Shown in pieces: positions 34,907 through 45,943 of a DNA stretch of 64,000 nucleotides. The notes below the pieces were generated by a model that made no database searches, was not told the origin of the DNA, and saw nothing but the letters and a program-made list of their open reading frames with translations. The stretch covers positions 3,162,564 to 3,226,563 of the forward strand of contig CM060175.1 of NCBI GenBank assembly GCA_030549775.1. Reading direction: 5' to 3'. The position numbers and the translations under genes are program-made. This DNA comes from Tamarix chinensis. Taxonomy: Eukaryota; Streptophyta; Magnoliopsida; Caryophyllales; Tamaricaceae. The first letter of the stretch is position 1. Every line of letters begins with the position of its first letter.

Positions 34907-35009
34907 AACTCTCTTTGTCGCATCTTTTGGCAGGTTTCGTGCTAGGCCCTTAGATATTATGCTCTCATTTTTGTATCTTATGATCCATACACTTCTATCT
35001 ATAAAAAAA
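34907..35009 (+). other. LINE-2 3' UTR and A-run
   Basis: About 95 bases follow the ORF2 stop and end TATCTATAAAAAAAA. The A-run is only 8-9 bases, shortened or always short. It is followed directly by the right target duplication. Confidence 0.7.
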
Positions 35010-35121
35010 AACCATCCATACCATATCCTCTTTCAGTACTTGCTCCCGCGCAGCCTTAAGATCATTTTCAGCAACCATTTCCCTTGAAATGATGCGAGCA
35101 TAATGGAGGCGGTTCAATTGT
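35010..35121 (-). mobile_element. LINE-1, linker segment upstream of RT
   Basis: On the minus strand 35120-35010 reads QLNRLHYARIISREMVAEND and then LKAAREQVLKEDMVWM. This is the standard LINE ORF2 linker just before the RT domain. It continues in frame into MVTQIFLQ at 28651 when LINE-2 is removed. At its right it is interrupted by the Harbinger element after TTA. Confidence 0.8.
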
Positions 35122-35124
35122 TTA

Positions 35125-35142
35125 GCCCCTGTTTGGTTTTAC
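35125..35142 (+). repeat. Left terminal inverted repeat of the Harbinger element
   Basis: GCCCCTGTTTGGTTTTAC sits directly beside TTA, inside LINE-1 coding sequence, with a CCTGTTTGG core common at ends of plant Harbinger elements. Confidence 0.6.
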
Positions 35143-35630
35143 TTATTATTAATAATTACTTTTAGATAAAAATTACTTTTATAAATCTACTTTTGAAAAA
35201 GTACTTTTATAAGTAAAATGTATGTTTGTTTTAACTTTTATTACATAAGTGATTAATGCTAAAAAACTACTTATTGTATCTTATTAGTGTTTGGTTTTCA
35301 TTTACATACAAAATTACTTATTCTTTTCCATCTTTAGTTTTTATCTTCCTATATATATCTTTTAGTAATAATTACTATATAAATTAGGTAATATTAAATA
35401 TTAAAAAGTATATTAAACATTAACAAGTATAAAAAAATATAAAGATATACAAAGTACTAAAAATTATAAAATAAAAATTATAAACTTATTAAAAAACATT
35501 ATGAACAACCACTAAACAAACTTTATAAAATTCACAAACATCTAAAACTCAAATATTAATTGTAAATCAAAGTTTATATTATGCAATAAACATTCTTAAA
35601 TTTATAATAAGCATAACATCATAATATAGT

Positions 35631-36860
35631 TCAATGACGTGCATTGTAAATATCATCTGCAATCCTACCCCGTACCATTTCCATTTCTCTAGCCGCTCTA
35701 CCTTCTACATGTTGTCCAACATCTCTATTCCTATTGTTTTCTTCATATATTTCTCTGCTACAAAACTCATCAAATAATATATCATCCATTCCATTCAACC
35801 TAATAAAATTGTGGATGTCATTGTTGCAATGACAATAAACATTTGTTGTTCCAAACTATAATTCGGCATTTGCTTTAGATGGGAAAACGAGCCTTCAAAA
35901 CACCAAAGCAACGCTCAATCACATTTTTCACTGACGAGTGTAAATGATTGAATAATTCTTCTTTTCCTTGTGGACCGCCAACTCTTTGAAAATCAGATAG
36001 ATGATACCTTGTATCCTTGAATGGCGCAAGATAGCCGGATGTATTGGGATAACCTAAATCAACCACATAATATTTACCTGCATAAAATGTAAGTTCATAT
36101 TATTCAACTATAATATTTTATACTTAATATATAAAATAATGCTCTATTTACCTCGAGGAGGATGAGGAAAGTTTTTGTTGGGATCTCGAATACAGTGTTG
36201 GAATATTCGAGAATCATGAGCAGACCCCTCCCATCCAGCTTCCACAAATATGAATAACATATCAAAAGAACAAACTGCCATAATATTTTGGGAGCATACT
36301 CCTTTACGATTACGATAGGGCATTTGTTCATTCTTTGGAACACAAGAATCGATATGTGTTCCATCTATCGCTCCTACACAATCTTTAAAATAAGGCCAAA
36401 GTCTCGAATCATTCATGATCTCAGGAGGGACCTCATCAAGGCTTCGATGAGGCCTTATAATATCACTAGCAATCTTTGGTATAGCAACTAAAACCTTGTT
36501 GAAATATCTACTAATAGTTTCTCCAGAGTGCTGAAATCGATCTTGCACAACTCTATTCCTTTCATTGTGACCAACTGTATATAAAAAAATCGCCAGTTGT
36601 TCTTCAACGGTCACATTATACGTATCACTTAGCAACCTCCTTGATCTTAAAAAACTTGCTAACCTTAGAAAAGCATCCTTTTTCATTCTAAATAAATCGT
36701 GGCATAGCCTATCATGACCATTCAATATACGTTGGACAAATTGGTGACCTGTTTCAGAAGATTCCAAACAAGCTTGCTTCTCAATAGACGACTTCCTTCT
36801 CTTTCGCAAATGTCGCACTACAAGTAAAAGTAGTAGTAGTCTTTTTTTTCGATCGTCCAT
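35631..36860 (-). pseudogene. PIF/Harbinger transposase (DDE_4 nuclease), frameshifted near its end
   Basis: Exon 1 is 36860-36152, a 74-bp intron (GTAAAT...TGCAG) spans 36151-36078, and exon 2 runs 36077-35631. The N-terminal half has the helix-turn-helix-like stretch (SDTYNVTVEEQLAIFLYTVG, HSGETISRYFNKVL). The nuclease triad is visible as GAIDGTHID, AHDSRIF and VIERCFGVLKARF (D, D, E). Exon 2 goes out of frame near 35878 and again near 35832; each is consistent with a one-base loss. The original C-terminal frame then runs to a TGA at 35631-35633. The catalytic residues lie before the breaks, so a protein lacking about 80 C-terminal residues is possible but probably not functional. Confidence 0.85.
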
Positions 36861-37182
36861 CTATTCAAAATCAAAGCATCACTTGTATTATATGTATATC
36901 CAATATATACACATAAAATTATATACAACAAACAACACTTATGTTTTCTATCAAACAACATGAATATTTCAAAGCTAATTCAAAAAGTCACAAGTCCAAA
37001 CAATTACATAAGTCTATCAAAGGTAGACTATTCTAAAATACCAAAAGTCACAAGTCCAAACAATTACATAAGTTCAACATAAACAACATAATTCATACTT
37101 CATAGTTTTACAAATAGAAAATAAAAAAAATCTCAAAAAAATTAGTCTTTTACAAAATACCATAACAACCTAACATCCTTGA

Positions 37183-38171
37183 TTAACTCTTAGAGTGATC
37201 TCTTAAAGATTCCAACCAAACATTACGCTTTTGGTGAGCCATATACATCCATATGTCTCTGTTATCAGGATCCTTGAAAGTATTAGTACCAAGGATAAAT
37301 AACTCATTAGTAATTTCATCGGCCATGTCATTTAGAATAGCTAAACAGTCTTTTATGGTGGGGGTTGTTAAAGGTTGAGGTGTAGGCAAATAAGGATCAT
37401 TATTAATCTTAAATGCAGATTCACATAATTGTAGCAACTTATAATCAAGCTTGTCACTAGCTGACTCCTTTCTCTTACGAGAACTAGATTGTTGACTCTT
37501 AGAACGCTTGTTGCTTGACTTTTCCTTTTGGTACGTCCCACCATCTGAATCACTAGAATCACAACCCTCGATGTCAATGACTTTTTCGCATTTGGAAGGA
37601 CCCGCATTACTTGTTTTTAGCTCTTCATCATCCTTATCGAAACTTGGATGAGTCCCTTGAGATAGAGCCCATGGATGTTCTTCAGTTGCATGAGTACCAC
37701 CAAAGATTAATCGAAGCTCATCTAAATGGGCAATTGGCTTGTTGCGAAAGTGTTTACAACTTGGATTTTGCTACAAAAAAAAATAAATAAATTATTACAT
37801 GCTATATATAATAATAATAATAATAATAAGTTAAAAAATATAAAATTGTAATTTACCTGAATAAATATCTTCCACCTATCCTCCCCACAAGTTATTGCAC
37901 CTGTTATCGGGTCTCTCCCAAGTCCGGTTTCACTTTCAAGTTTTATCCATGCCATGTAATCTTTTTTTGTTGAGGTAAAATGATTTTTTACTTGAATTTT
38001 TTGGTATCGCACGTTTTCAAGCTTATTAAGACCATCAACAATATTTGACCATCCAATCTTGTTGAAACTTGAACTAGGCCTATTGCCTTTCTTAACCTCC
38101 TCAACACAAAATTGAACAAATGTTTGATGTCTTGATTCAGTCCAATGTGCAATATCTGATGAAGATGCCAT
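37183..38171 (-). CDS. PIF/Harbinger ORF1: MYB/SANT-like DNA-binding protein (L10-interacting-MYB type), intact
   Basis: Exon 1 is 38171-37857, a GT-AG intron spans 37856-37771, and exon 2 is 37770-37183 (TAA), giving 300 residues with no break. Residues 1-105 form a Myb/SANT-like domain: MASSSDIAHWTESRHQTFVQ, Asn-Arg-Pro and KIGWSNIVDGLNK, then NHFTSTKKDYMAWIKL. This matches proteins annotated in plants as L10-interacting MYB domain or Myb_DNA-bind_3. The middle is Ser/Lys-rich with a likely nuclear localisation run (RKRKES). The C-terminal 80 residues (LCESAFKINNDPYL, MADEITNELFILGTNTF) resemble the conserved tail of Harbinger ORF1. ORF1 and transposase are both needed for transposition; ORF1 binds DNA and helps nuclear import. 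Unlike the transposase, it has no frameshift. Confidence 0.85.
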
Positions 38172-38239
38172 AAATCCTAATAAAGCCGTGAGAATTTGGA
38201 GTTAGTTTGTTTTCTTGTAGAGAAGATTTGATGTTTAAT

Positions 38240-38244
38240 CACAA

Positions 38245-38279
<35 letters not shown>

Positions 38280-38653
38280 GCATAAGAATTTTTGTTCTAA
38301 CAAATCAATGTGCAACTTATGATATATGCTCCTATTCCTAGATACCTACTGACAATCATATATATATATATATATGAAGCATAAGAATTTTTGTTCTAAC
38401 TAATGAATGTGAAACTTATGATATATGCTCCGGTTCCTAGCTACGTACTCATATAATACATGTATAATAATGTTGAAATAGTAGGCAAAACCAATAAATG
38501 ACAACAACTTATTCGGCAGTGAAACAATAATAAAATAGTGATTTCTTTCTTCTTATATAAAAAAAAAAGACAAATTAATTTTGCTTGTAGAAAGCAAAAC
38601 TCCCACATTTTCATCGATACCAGCAGCAGTAGTTAGCTAATAATAGCTAATAG

Positions 38654-38697
<44 letters not shown>

Positions 38698-38733
38698 AAT
38701 TGATATGGATGAAGGAAGCTAGCTGGCCATTGC

Positions 38734-38770
<37 letters not shown>

Positions 38771-38870
38771 TGTCAATTGATATGGACGAAGGAAGCTAGC
38801 TAGCTGTTGCTTAATTATAATATATATATATATATATATAGATGTCAACAGTACATTTTAGGAATAAATT
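38240..38870. repeat. TA-rich arrays with two tandem segment duplications
   Basis: (TA)n runs occur at about 38247-38276, 38359-38375, 38659-38693, 38739-38768 and 38819-38840. A unit with GAAGCATAAGAATTTTTGTT appears twice (about 38277 and 38376). A unit with GTCAATTGATATGGA.GAAGG appears twice (about 38695 and 38772). This pattern suggests slippage or recombination between TA runs at the presumed right end of the Harbinger element. Confidence 0.85.
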
Positions 38871-38879
38871 AATAATATA

Positions 38880-39519
38880 TATAAAAAAATTTGACTAACA
38901 AATGGGACTATTTACGCATGATTCTTTGCTTTGTTATTTGAGGCATCCACATAATTGTGTTCCACAGCACACTACTGAAAAGGCATACAGATGTCCGATC
39001 TATCTAACTCGTCTAAGAGAGGATCCTGCAGCTTGTTTGCGATTAAGTAAAATAAAAGTTTCGAACAATCCACTACAGCTTTAATTATTAGCCTTTCGAT
39101 CAGGCAGCAAACGAGTGTGGCCCGAGCAAGCCCTTTCTCTGAGGTTATTTCTGCACAGCAAGCTAAAGAAAATTCGGTAGAAAAATTTGGGAGAGAGGTG
39201 ACCGGAATTCTATAGGTAATTAGAAAAGTGGGAGCGTGGATGTGGACGGGGGTAGCGAACGATAATGGCCGACGCTGAAGCATGGACATCAATCGGTCCC
39301 AGCATCGGGTCATGGTGGCGGTATGATTTCAAACAAGCTTTTCATACAGAGTTTTGACCCCCCTTTCCCTCAAAATTTTTGATTAGATCAGAAATAAAAG
39401 AAAGAAGGGAGATCATATTTCATAAGAGAGATCAACGGAATCGAGCTTTTCGACTCTGATCCGACAAAACCACCGATAGGTGAGCAGATACCCAAATTAT
39501 TCCAAGACACATTACAGCA
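38880..39519. other. Unassigned sequence between Harbinger and LINE-1 pieces
   Basis: The GC content is nearer to coding DNA than the surroundings. A minus-strand frame 39313-38972 (113 residues, MTRCWDRLMSMLQRRPLSFA) opens with CCGCCACCATGACC, a good plant start context. I recognise no domain in it and the composition is not convincing. It may be displaced LINE-1 endonuclease sequence or unrelated. No function is proposed. Confidence 0.3.
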
Positions 39520-40150
39520 TAGTCGTGGAGAGATACACTGGGGAGATACCTCCAGTAATCGTATCTGTAGGAGGAGAGGGTTCCAAAGGATAGCAATTCT
39601 GCCATTCAGGTGATTATCGAAATTATGGGCAAAATTTTAGCCCCTAAAATAGGAGTCCCTCATATGCAGCAGCTTAACTTCATCCTATTTAGTTTCCTAC
39701 AGCCCTGCAAAAGCACATTTTTGTTCCCTGCATAATTCTCCTATGACTTTTTGTTTCCCGGATGAGCCCGCACCCCTACATTCCATATCAGAAAATTCAT
39801 AATAATTTCATAGGCGTAGAACTAGTCATATGTCTCAAAATATTGTTTCGCTTACCATGTTTTTTTAGTCGATGAGGCCATTTTCCTTTTCTAGGACTTC
39901 GACACAACGGGCTGCCAGCTGCCATCTTCTTTGTAATTTCCATCTATATTTTCCGCCCCTGCTCCACTAGCCATCGGTTCTTTACCCTTCGCACCCGGAT
40001 CAAAAGGTAGTCAATAGTCATGGCAGTGGAGAAGTAGCGTCAGGGTCTGTTACGGGTCCGTTACGGGTCCCTCGTTGCGTTTCTCGTCCACATCCGAACC
40101 AGCAGCTGTTTGTCAATTTGGGACTACCACCACCTCAAGGGAAGGATTTA
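39520..40150 (-). mobile_element. LINE-1, end of ORF1 and start of ORF2 (endonuclease)
   Basis: On the minus strand about 39820 reads MNFLIWNV and then, after a frameshift, SSGKQKVIGELCREQKCAF with ETK nearby. AILWNP follows further on. This is the start of a LINE AP-endonuclease. Just upstream (about 40000-39880) is DGSWQPVVSKS, typical of the C-terminal part of ORF1. Orientation and order fit the missing 5' part of LINE-1. The rest of its endonuclease (about 0.5 kb) is absent, so assignment to the same copy is an inference. Confidence 0.6.
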
Positions 40151-40189
40151 CGGAAAAATCCTCGCCACCTCTGTGACTACTACGAGACC

Positions 40190-40642
40190 CTATATTCCCC
40201 TTATAGGAATAAAAATTAGAGAAGAAATTTAAATATTTTATTGTTTATTTTAAGGAAGTGAGAATTAAAATAGGATTGGGAATAAGATTTAGATGTATCA
40301 ATTCTCATCAATTTATTCCTAGGGAGAGGTGGTATTAAAAGGATAGGAATGAGAATAGACGATAAAATTACCAAAATGATCTTATATTAGTATATAAAAA
40401 ATTATATTAATAATATTAATTATGATGATGATGATGATGATTATCTTTATAATAATTTTAATTTTAAAATTCTCTCATTTTCATTTATCAAACATACAGT
40501 TATAACTGTATTATAATTATTATCTTTATTATAATTCTAATTATTATAATAATTAATTATAATTAAAAATAAAATAATTATTATAATTATAATAAATATA
40601 ATAATAATAATAATAATTATTGAAAATATTATTTGAATAATA

Positions 40643-40728
<86 letters not shown>

Positions 40729-40838
40729 TACTATTATCTAATCGGATTGGATCTAACCTGATCAAATCTGATATGATGTTATATGATCTATTATGAAAAA
40801 AAAAGGTCGAATAATGGAAAATTATAATAACAATTGGT

Positions 40839-40875
<37 letters not shown>

Positions 40876-41100
40876 CTATAAATATTATAAATATAAGAAG
40901 GATATTTTTATAAATTTATAATTATATTTCCAATCTCATTCCCACGTACCAAACATAAGAAACTTTTATTCTCAAGTTAATCCCATCAAATACCAAACAT
41001 GGGAATGAGACTAAATAAACTAATTCCCACTTCTTAATTCCCATTCTCATTCTCACTCTTTAATTCCCAAACTCCCATTCCCATTTACCACACGGGCCAT
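40190..41100. mobile_element. Probable MITE expanded by microsatellites
   Basis: Both flanks are rich in GGAATGAGAATG/CATTCTCATTCC motifs in opposing orientation (left about 40340; right 40925-41085). The right end CCCATTTACCACACGGGCC followed by ATTA resembles the end of plant MITEs that begin GGCCCGTTTGGTAAA. The centre holds (GAT)n at 40425-40442 and 40640-40694, (AAT)n at 40694-40729 and (CA)n at 40843-40872. A matching left terminus was not found. Confidence 0.45.
40640..40729. repeat. (ATG)n(ATA)n trinucleotide array
   Basis: About 17 ATG/GAT units are followed by about 12 AAT units. The minus-strand His/Tyr-rich open frame here (40765-40553) is a product of the repeat. Confidence 0.95.
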
Positions 41101-41229
41101 TAGGTGGTTCATTTCCCATCAACTTCGCATGTCACCTTCAAAAACCAGCAAGCTCGCACCGACCCTCTAGTTTTATTCCCGGACCACGTTCACCCAGTCC
41201 CTTACTGTCTACCTCGAGATGCTTTGTCG
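41101..41229. other. Short unassigned stretch before LTR-A
   Basis: This is 130 bp of balanced composition. It could be more of the LINE-1 5' region or original host DNA. No motif was recognised. Confidence 0.3.
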
Positions 41230-41500
41230 TGATCTGAAATTTTAAAAACTTTTAATATAATAAATATTTTTATTTAAAATAAATTAATTTTTAAATTTAT
41301 TTAATTTTAAAGATTTTTAAGTATACAAAAGTGAATAGAAATATTTAATAAATTAAAATAAATATTTGATTATTTTATCATATTTTTTTTATTTAAATAA
41401 TTTTTCAAACTAGTATTTTACTAAAATTATCATTTTTAAACTCATATATTTAATTATATTAAATTAAATTATTAAATAAATTTATTATCTAAAAATATTA

Positions 41501-41541
41501 TATTATATTATATTATATTATATTATATTATATTATATTAT
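41501..41541. repeat. (TATTA)n pentanucleotide array
   Basis: Eight or more TATTA units lie near the end of LTR-A. A shorter relic of AT repeats lies at the matching place in LTR-C. Confidence 0.9.
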
Positions 41542-43479
41542 AAATTAAATTATTTTAATTTTTTCAATTTTTTCCTTTTCCTTTTTTGCCTTTTTTCTTT
41601 CTTTCATTTTTCTCCTTTTCCTCCTTTTTTTCTTTTTCCTTTTTCCTTCCCTTGGGCTGCCAGCACTCGGCCTCTTTCCTCCTCACACCTGGGCTGCAAC
41701 CCATTCTTCCCTCCTCTCCTTCTCCTACGCGCAACCCATTCCTTTTCCTTTCTTCCTTCCTCTCCTGCGCAAGCCCGACCTAGCCTCCCTTCTTTTCTTT
41801 CCTCCCTTCTCCCCGACCAGGCTGACCCACACCCTTCTTCCCCTTCGCACAACCTACACCCCCTTCTTTCTTTCTTCTTCTTCTTCTTCTTCTTCTTCTT
41901 CCTTTCCTTGACACTACACCCGACCACCCCCACCATCTCTGACCACCTTACCTACAACGCTCCTCCTCGCTACTACCCTCCCTACCTCCCTCTCTCTCCC
42001 CTGCCATTTTCCTGTCCCATCTCGACCACACCACCCCTCTCTCTCCTCACGCATGCCCCCGTCTTTCCCTCCTTTCCCTTCCCTCTCCCTGCCATTCCCA
42101 CACTCTTACCACCCTACTGCCACCCTACCAAGCCCCCTATCCCCTCCTTTTCTCTCCCTCTTCTTTTTCTTCTTCCCTCCCTACTTCATCTTGCCCATTT
42201 TCGAGCCTTCCTTCCCCTTCCCCGATCTTCTTTCTCTCCCTTTCTTCTTCTTCCATCTCCCTCCATATTTTTGCACCGTCGCCCCATTCTGCCGCTTCCA
42301 TCACCACACTAGCAACTTGCACCAACTGTGCCACCCTCTACCTCACTCCTGCACCACCACACCACCCCTCGAGCCACCTTGCAGCACCCTTATTCCTCCC
42401 CTCTTCTTTTTCTCTTCCTTTTCTTCCTTCTCGGCAGCTACCCTGCACCTCCTCCTTCTTCCATCGTCCCGCAGCTTCTACCGCCACCTAAGCCACCAAA
42501 CCACTCCTTGCAACCTCCCCTACCACCCCCTCATCAAACCCCCTACACCTTCATTTTCCTCCTCCATTTTCCGTTCTTCTCAGCCCTTTCCACCTCGATA
42601 ACCAACTTCGCAACCTCATTGCCGCCCCCACCACCCTTGGCCACCATCACCTACACCTCCTCTCCACCCCTGCACCTTTCCCTTGCCCTAAATCCTCCTC
42701 CACCTACCTTCTTTCCTAGCCCAAAAACCTTAACCCAAAAACACCACTCCCTCCTCCCTTTCTTGCCATTTCGAGCCCCTTACCCCTCTTGTTTTGCATG
42801 CAGCTCATGTTGCATGAATAGTATGAGTTGTTGCATGCCTTGGTATATTTTGGTTAATAAGTTTTAAGGTATAATAATATTTAAGTTAAGTATTTCATTA
42901 ATTAAGTTTTATAAAGTCTTATGCTTTAGTTTTTCTTAATTCTAATATAATAAATATTGATATTATTTTTAGGTATTGGTTTTGCTAATCAAAGCTTGAA
43001 TCTTTAACTGGGGTACCAGTAAGGTTCAATTTTTGCTGAAATTAAGGTAATCATTAAACACCACTTAAACGCATGGATAAACGTATGCTATCACATTAGG
43101 GTTTTAATATGTTATTTTGCATGATATATATTGTTTAATATAAGATATGTAGTTACTTACATTGATTGATAAAAAGAAAATCATGCCGATTTATGTGTTA
43201 TGTATGGAAATATTGCTTAAGGAAAGAGTTTGATTATTAAGGACAATATTGAGTACTTATCCATGTTATATTATGTTATTGTGACCATTGATGCATGAAT
43301 AATATCATTGTAAGCCTTAGGGGCATTTTAGTAATATGTCTTATGCAAGAATGTAGCCTAAAATTTGTGGATGATAATGAGTATATTGTTGAAGTATAAT
43401 AATTGGTAGAGTTGGATGATGAGAATTGAGTATTAATATTAATATTCATGTAGTGATGATAATTTAATAAAAGTGGTGT

Positions 43480-44350
43480 AGTAAAATGTCAAAATGGTAA
43501 TTTTGGAAGTGAAAGGTAAAATGGTAATTTTAGAAGTAAAGAGGTAAAATAGTAATTTGGTGTAATGGAAGGGTAAAATGGTAATCATGATAATGACGAA
43601 GGATAATTTGGTAATTATGATAATAGAGAAGGGTAATTTGGTAATTTAACCAACGAAAGGGTAAACTGGTAATTATGAAAATGGCAAATGGTAATTTGGT
43701 AATTATGATGATAGAGAAGGGCAATTTGGTAATTATAAAAACGGAGAAGGGTAATTTGGTAATGTAACCAACAAAAGGATAATTTGATAAATATGATAAT
43801 GGAGAAGGGTAATTTGGTAATTATGATAATGGAGAAGGACAATTTGGTAATTTAACCAACTAAAGGATAGTTTGGTAATTATGAAGATAGAGAAGGGCAA
43901 TTTGGTAATTATGATAATGGAGAAGGGTAATTTGGTAAATTAACCAACTAAAGAGTAAATTGGTAATTATGATATTGGAGAAGGGTAATTTGGTGATTTT
44001 GATAATGGAGAAGGGTAGTTTGGTAATTATGATAATAGAGAAGGGTAATTTGGTAATTAGGATAATGGACAAGGGTATTTTGGTAGTTGTGATAATGAAG
44101 AAGGGTAATTTAATAATTTGACCAACTAAAGAACAATTTGGTAATTATGGAGAAGGGCAATTGGTAATCTAACCAACTAAATAGAAATATGATAAGTGTA
44201 ACAATTATGAAGGGTGATTAGTGACCTAATAAGTATGGAAAATAACTTAGTAACCCTAAACCGAGCAAAAGGTAATTTGGTAATTATGTAACATGAAGGG
44301 TAATATGGTAAATTGGCAAGAAGGAAGGGATGTCTTCATAATTATACAAG
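43480..44350. repeat. 30-bp minisatellite in LTR-A
   Basis: The unit is GGTAATTATGATAATGGAGA plus AGGGTAATTT (30 bp), with about 25-29 variable copies. Because 30 is divisible by three, minus-strand frames stay open and encode a ten-residue repeat (PFSIIIITKL). The complement recurs in LTR-C. Confidence 0.9.
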
Positions 44351-45165
44351 TAAGGGGTAAATCAGTAATTTATATATAATATGTTGATGGGATAATTGAG
44401 TTTCGTAATAAGACTCAAGTAAAACTGAAAAGTAAGATAATGGTATTTGATAATCAGTAAGTATCACGAGAACGAATCATAAATCAAAATTGGATAAAAT
44501 TATGATAGCATTAATGATTCCTCTGTGTTATCTTAGATAACCATATGAATAAGGAATACCTAATGATATCAGATCGATTGAAAGTGAATAAGTATTTGAT
44601 TGTTGTAATTTTTGTGATCACCTTAATTAAGATACTAATAATTAAAGTGAAAGACCTCGAGATCTAGAATGGTGGCTCTTTAGGGGTCTCTACCCTAAAG
44701 ACGTGGTTTAGTCCACTATTATTTTGGTATTTGCTGGTATGCCTTTGTGCCCAGCCACACCCTATATATATCTTACTCTATCTAGCTCTACGGACCTATT
44801 TAGAGGGTATGCATACTTATATATTAGGTGTCCTTATCAGTAGGCTATTGAGTAACTTTATGTACTAGTACGACTAGGATACCGTTGTGTCCTGGGTTGA
44901 TAATTGAAAGGTACTGAGTAGATTATATGCACCGGTGCGACCAGTGTATCTTTATATCTTGGGATCTTGATCTCTCTATTGAGGCAAATAAATAAAATTA
45001 TTGTGTTGATTAAAAGGAGAAAACACTAATTATGAAAGTGAAAGATTAATGAGTCAGGTCAAATTGGATTATATTATGAGTACTAGTCCAGCGGTTATAA
45101 TAGTGGCCCAGGAGTATTTTTCCCTGGATGATATTTAAGAGTACCGGTCTACCAGGTATAATAGC

Positions 45166-45943
45166 TGTAACACCCCAAAATTCACTACTTTTTTTAAGGG
45201 GAAGAATTTAAAATTTAAAAACCTGTGAATTCTGGGGATGTTACCGCCACACATAGTATCAAATAGTTTCTCTCCGACCGTTTCAGTACCAAGTGCTAAG
45301 GCTAAAAAGATTAACATTGAACTCAAACCACCAAAAGTTTAAAAAAGAGCTAGAAAGATCATAATATCAAAAATCAGAGTATGCATGAAGGTTTACAAAC
45401 CAATAGAGTAAAATCAATCATAAGATAGAAATCATAGTGCGAAGTCAAATTCCTCAAAGGAATAATATTACAATCAATAAAATGTTTGTTTAAAATACTC
45501 AATACAAATAATGAATCAAAAAGGGTAAATCCGATACAAAAGAAATAACACACGAACATAAATTGCATAAAGAATGAATATGACCACGACACTCTCAAAC
45601 TTGAGCTAGCCACAAGCTCAACACTCAGCCCTGCCTAATGTCTCGCCCACCTGCACAAAGTCAAAAGGGCCTACTACTCGTGGGAATGAGCAACACCCAT
45701 GAAAATGGTGATTAGTACGCTACGTATTGAACAAGGTAACCGTGCATTAAGGCTAACACACAAAATCATACAAATAATTTAGAAGAGATAAAAGAGCATA
45801 ATTCATCATGATAATATAATATCATACAATCATTCGGGAAAGATACATAAAGGCTCATTTATAGTAAGGATTAATTATTTAATTAATCTCTTATCAGAAA
45901 TCGATTCACACCATACTTTTTATCAAATCCATGCGAGTACGGG
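45166..45943 (+). mobile_element. LTR-B, first segment
   Basis: It begins TGTAACACCCCAAAATTCAC and aligns with the first 0.7 kb of LTR-C (for example GTTACCGCCACACATAGTA and AAGTGCTAAGGCTAAA). It stops at GAGTACGGG, exactly where LTR-C is inserted, and continues at 50905. Confidence 0.75.
45939..45943. repeat. Target-site duplication ACGGG, left copy
   Basis: ACGGG directly precedes TGTAACA of LTR-C. The same five bases directly follow its terminal GATTACA at 50905-50909. Confidence 0.85.

Larger units (their letters stand above)
28652..35009 (+). mobile_element. LINE-2, nearly full-length L1-like element nested in LINE-1
   Basis: This 6.36-kb non-LTR retrotransposon runs: 5' UTR (28652-28914), ORF1 (28915-about 30440), spacer, ORF2 (31262-34906) with endonuclease, RT and zf-RVT, a short 3' UTR and an A-run at 35003-35010. 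It lies in opposite orientation inside LINE-1. Removing it joins LINE-1 codons in frame across the site. Both ORFs carry a few frameshifts and nonsense codons, so it is non-autonomous but much better preserved than its host element. Confidence 0.85.
35125..38900 (-). mobile_element. PIF/Harbinger DNA transposon (right end not located)
   Basis: The left end GCCCCTGTTTGGTTTTAC follows TTA (35122-35124), the three-base target site typical of this superfamily. Inside are a DDE_4 transposase gene (36860-35631) and a MYB/SANT-like ORF1 gene (38171-37183), both on the minus strand in the usual arrangement. The AT-rich subterminal region 35145-35630 repeats ACTTTT and TTACTTAT motifs. I looked for the inverse of the left end (ending CCAAACAGGGGC) up to 41 kb and did not see it. 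The right end is lost, strongly mutated, or displaced by the TA-rich duplications at 38.24-38.87 kb; the end given is an estimate. Confidence 0.8.
41230..45165 (-). mobile_element. LTR-A: giant gypsy-type LTR, minus orientation, interrupted at its 5' part
   Basis: It is the inverted relative of LTR-C. Read on the minus strand it contains, in the same order: the CTATTATA..CCGGT repeats (45165-45070), the 30-bp TTACC(C)TT minisatellite (44350-43480), the GATTACCTTAAT..TTAAAGATTCAAGC block (about 43055-42990), a long G/A-rich tract (42790-41560) and an AT-rich end. Its last bases read TTTAAAATTTCAGATCA, like TCTAAAATTTTGGGGGATTACA of LTR-C. Its first 0.7 kb is missing because LTR-B begins at 45166. 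No coding sequence. Confidence 0.65.

Noticed and set aside
38972..39313. 113-residue minus-strand frame with a good start context
   Set aside because: No domain recognised and no supporting splice structure; kept only as an unassigned stretch.
40553..40765. His/Tyr/Asn-rich 70-residue frame
   Set aside because: Direct translation of the ATG/AAT microsatellite.
41586..42867. Long proline/serine-rich open frames on the plus strand resembling extensins
   Set aside because: They overlap in several frames, arise from a CT-rich tract inside LTR-A, and the complementary tract in LTR-C gives similar frames on the other strand; no signal peptide or SPPPP periodicity.
43480..44350. Regularly spaced repeats that look at first like a CRISPR array
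   Set aside because: Units are contiguous 30-bp minisatellite copies without unique spacers, in a plant LTR, with no cas genes.
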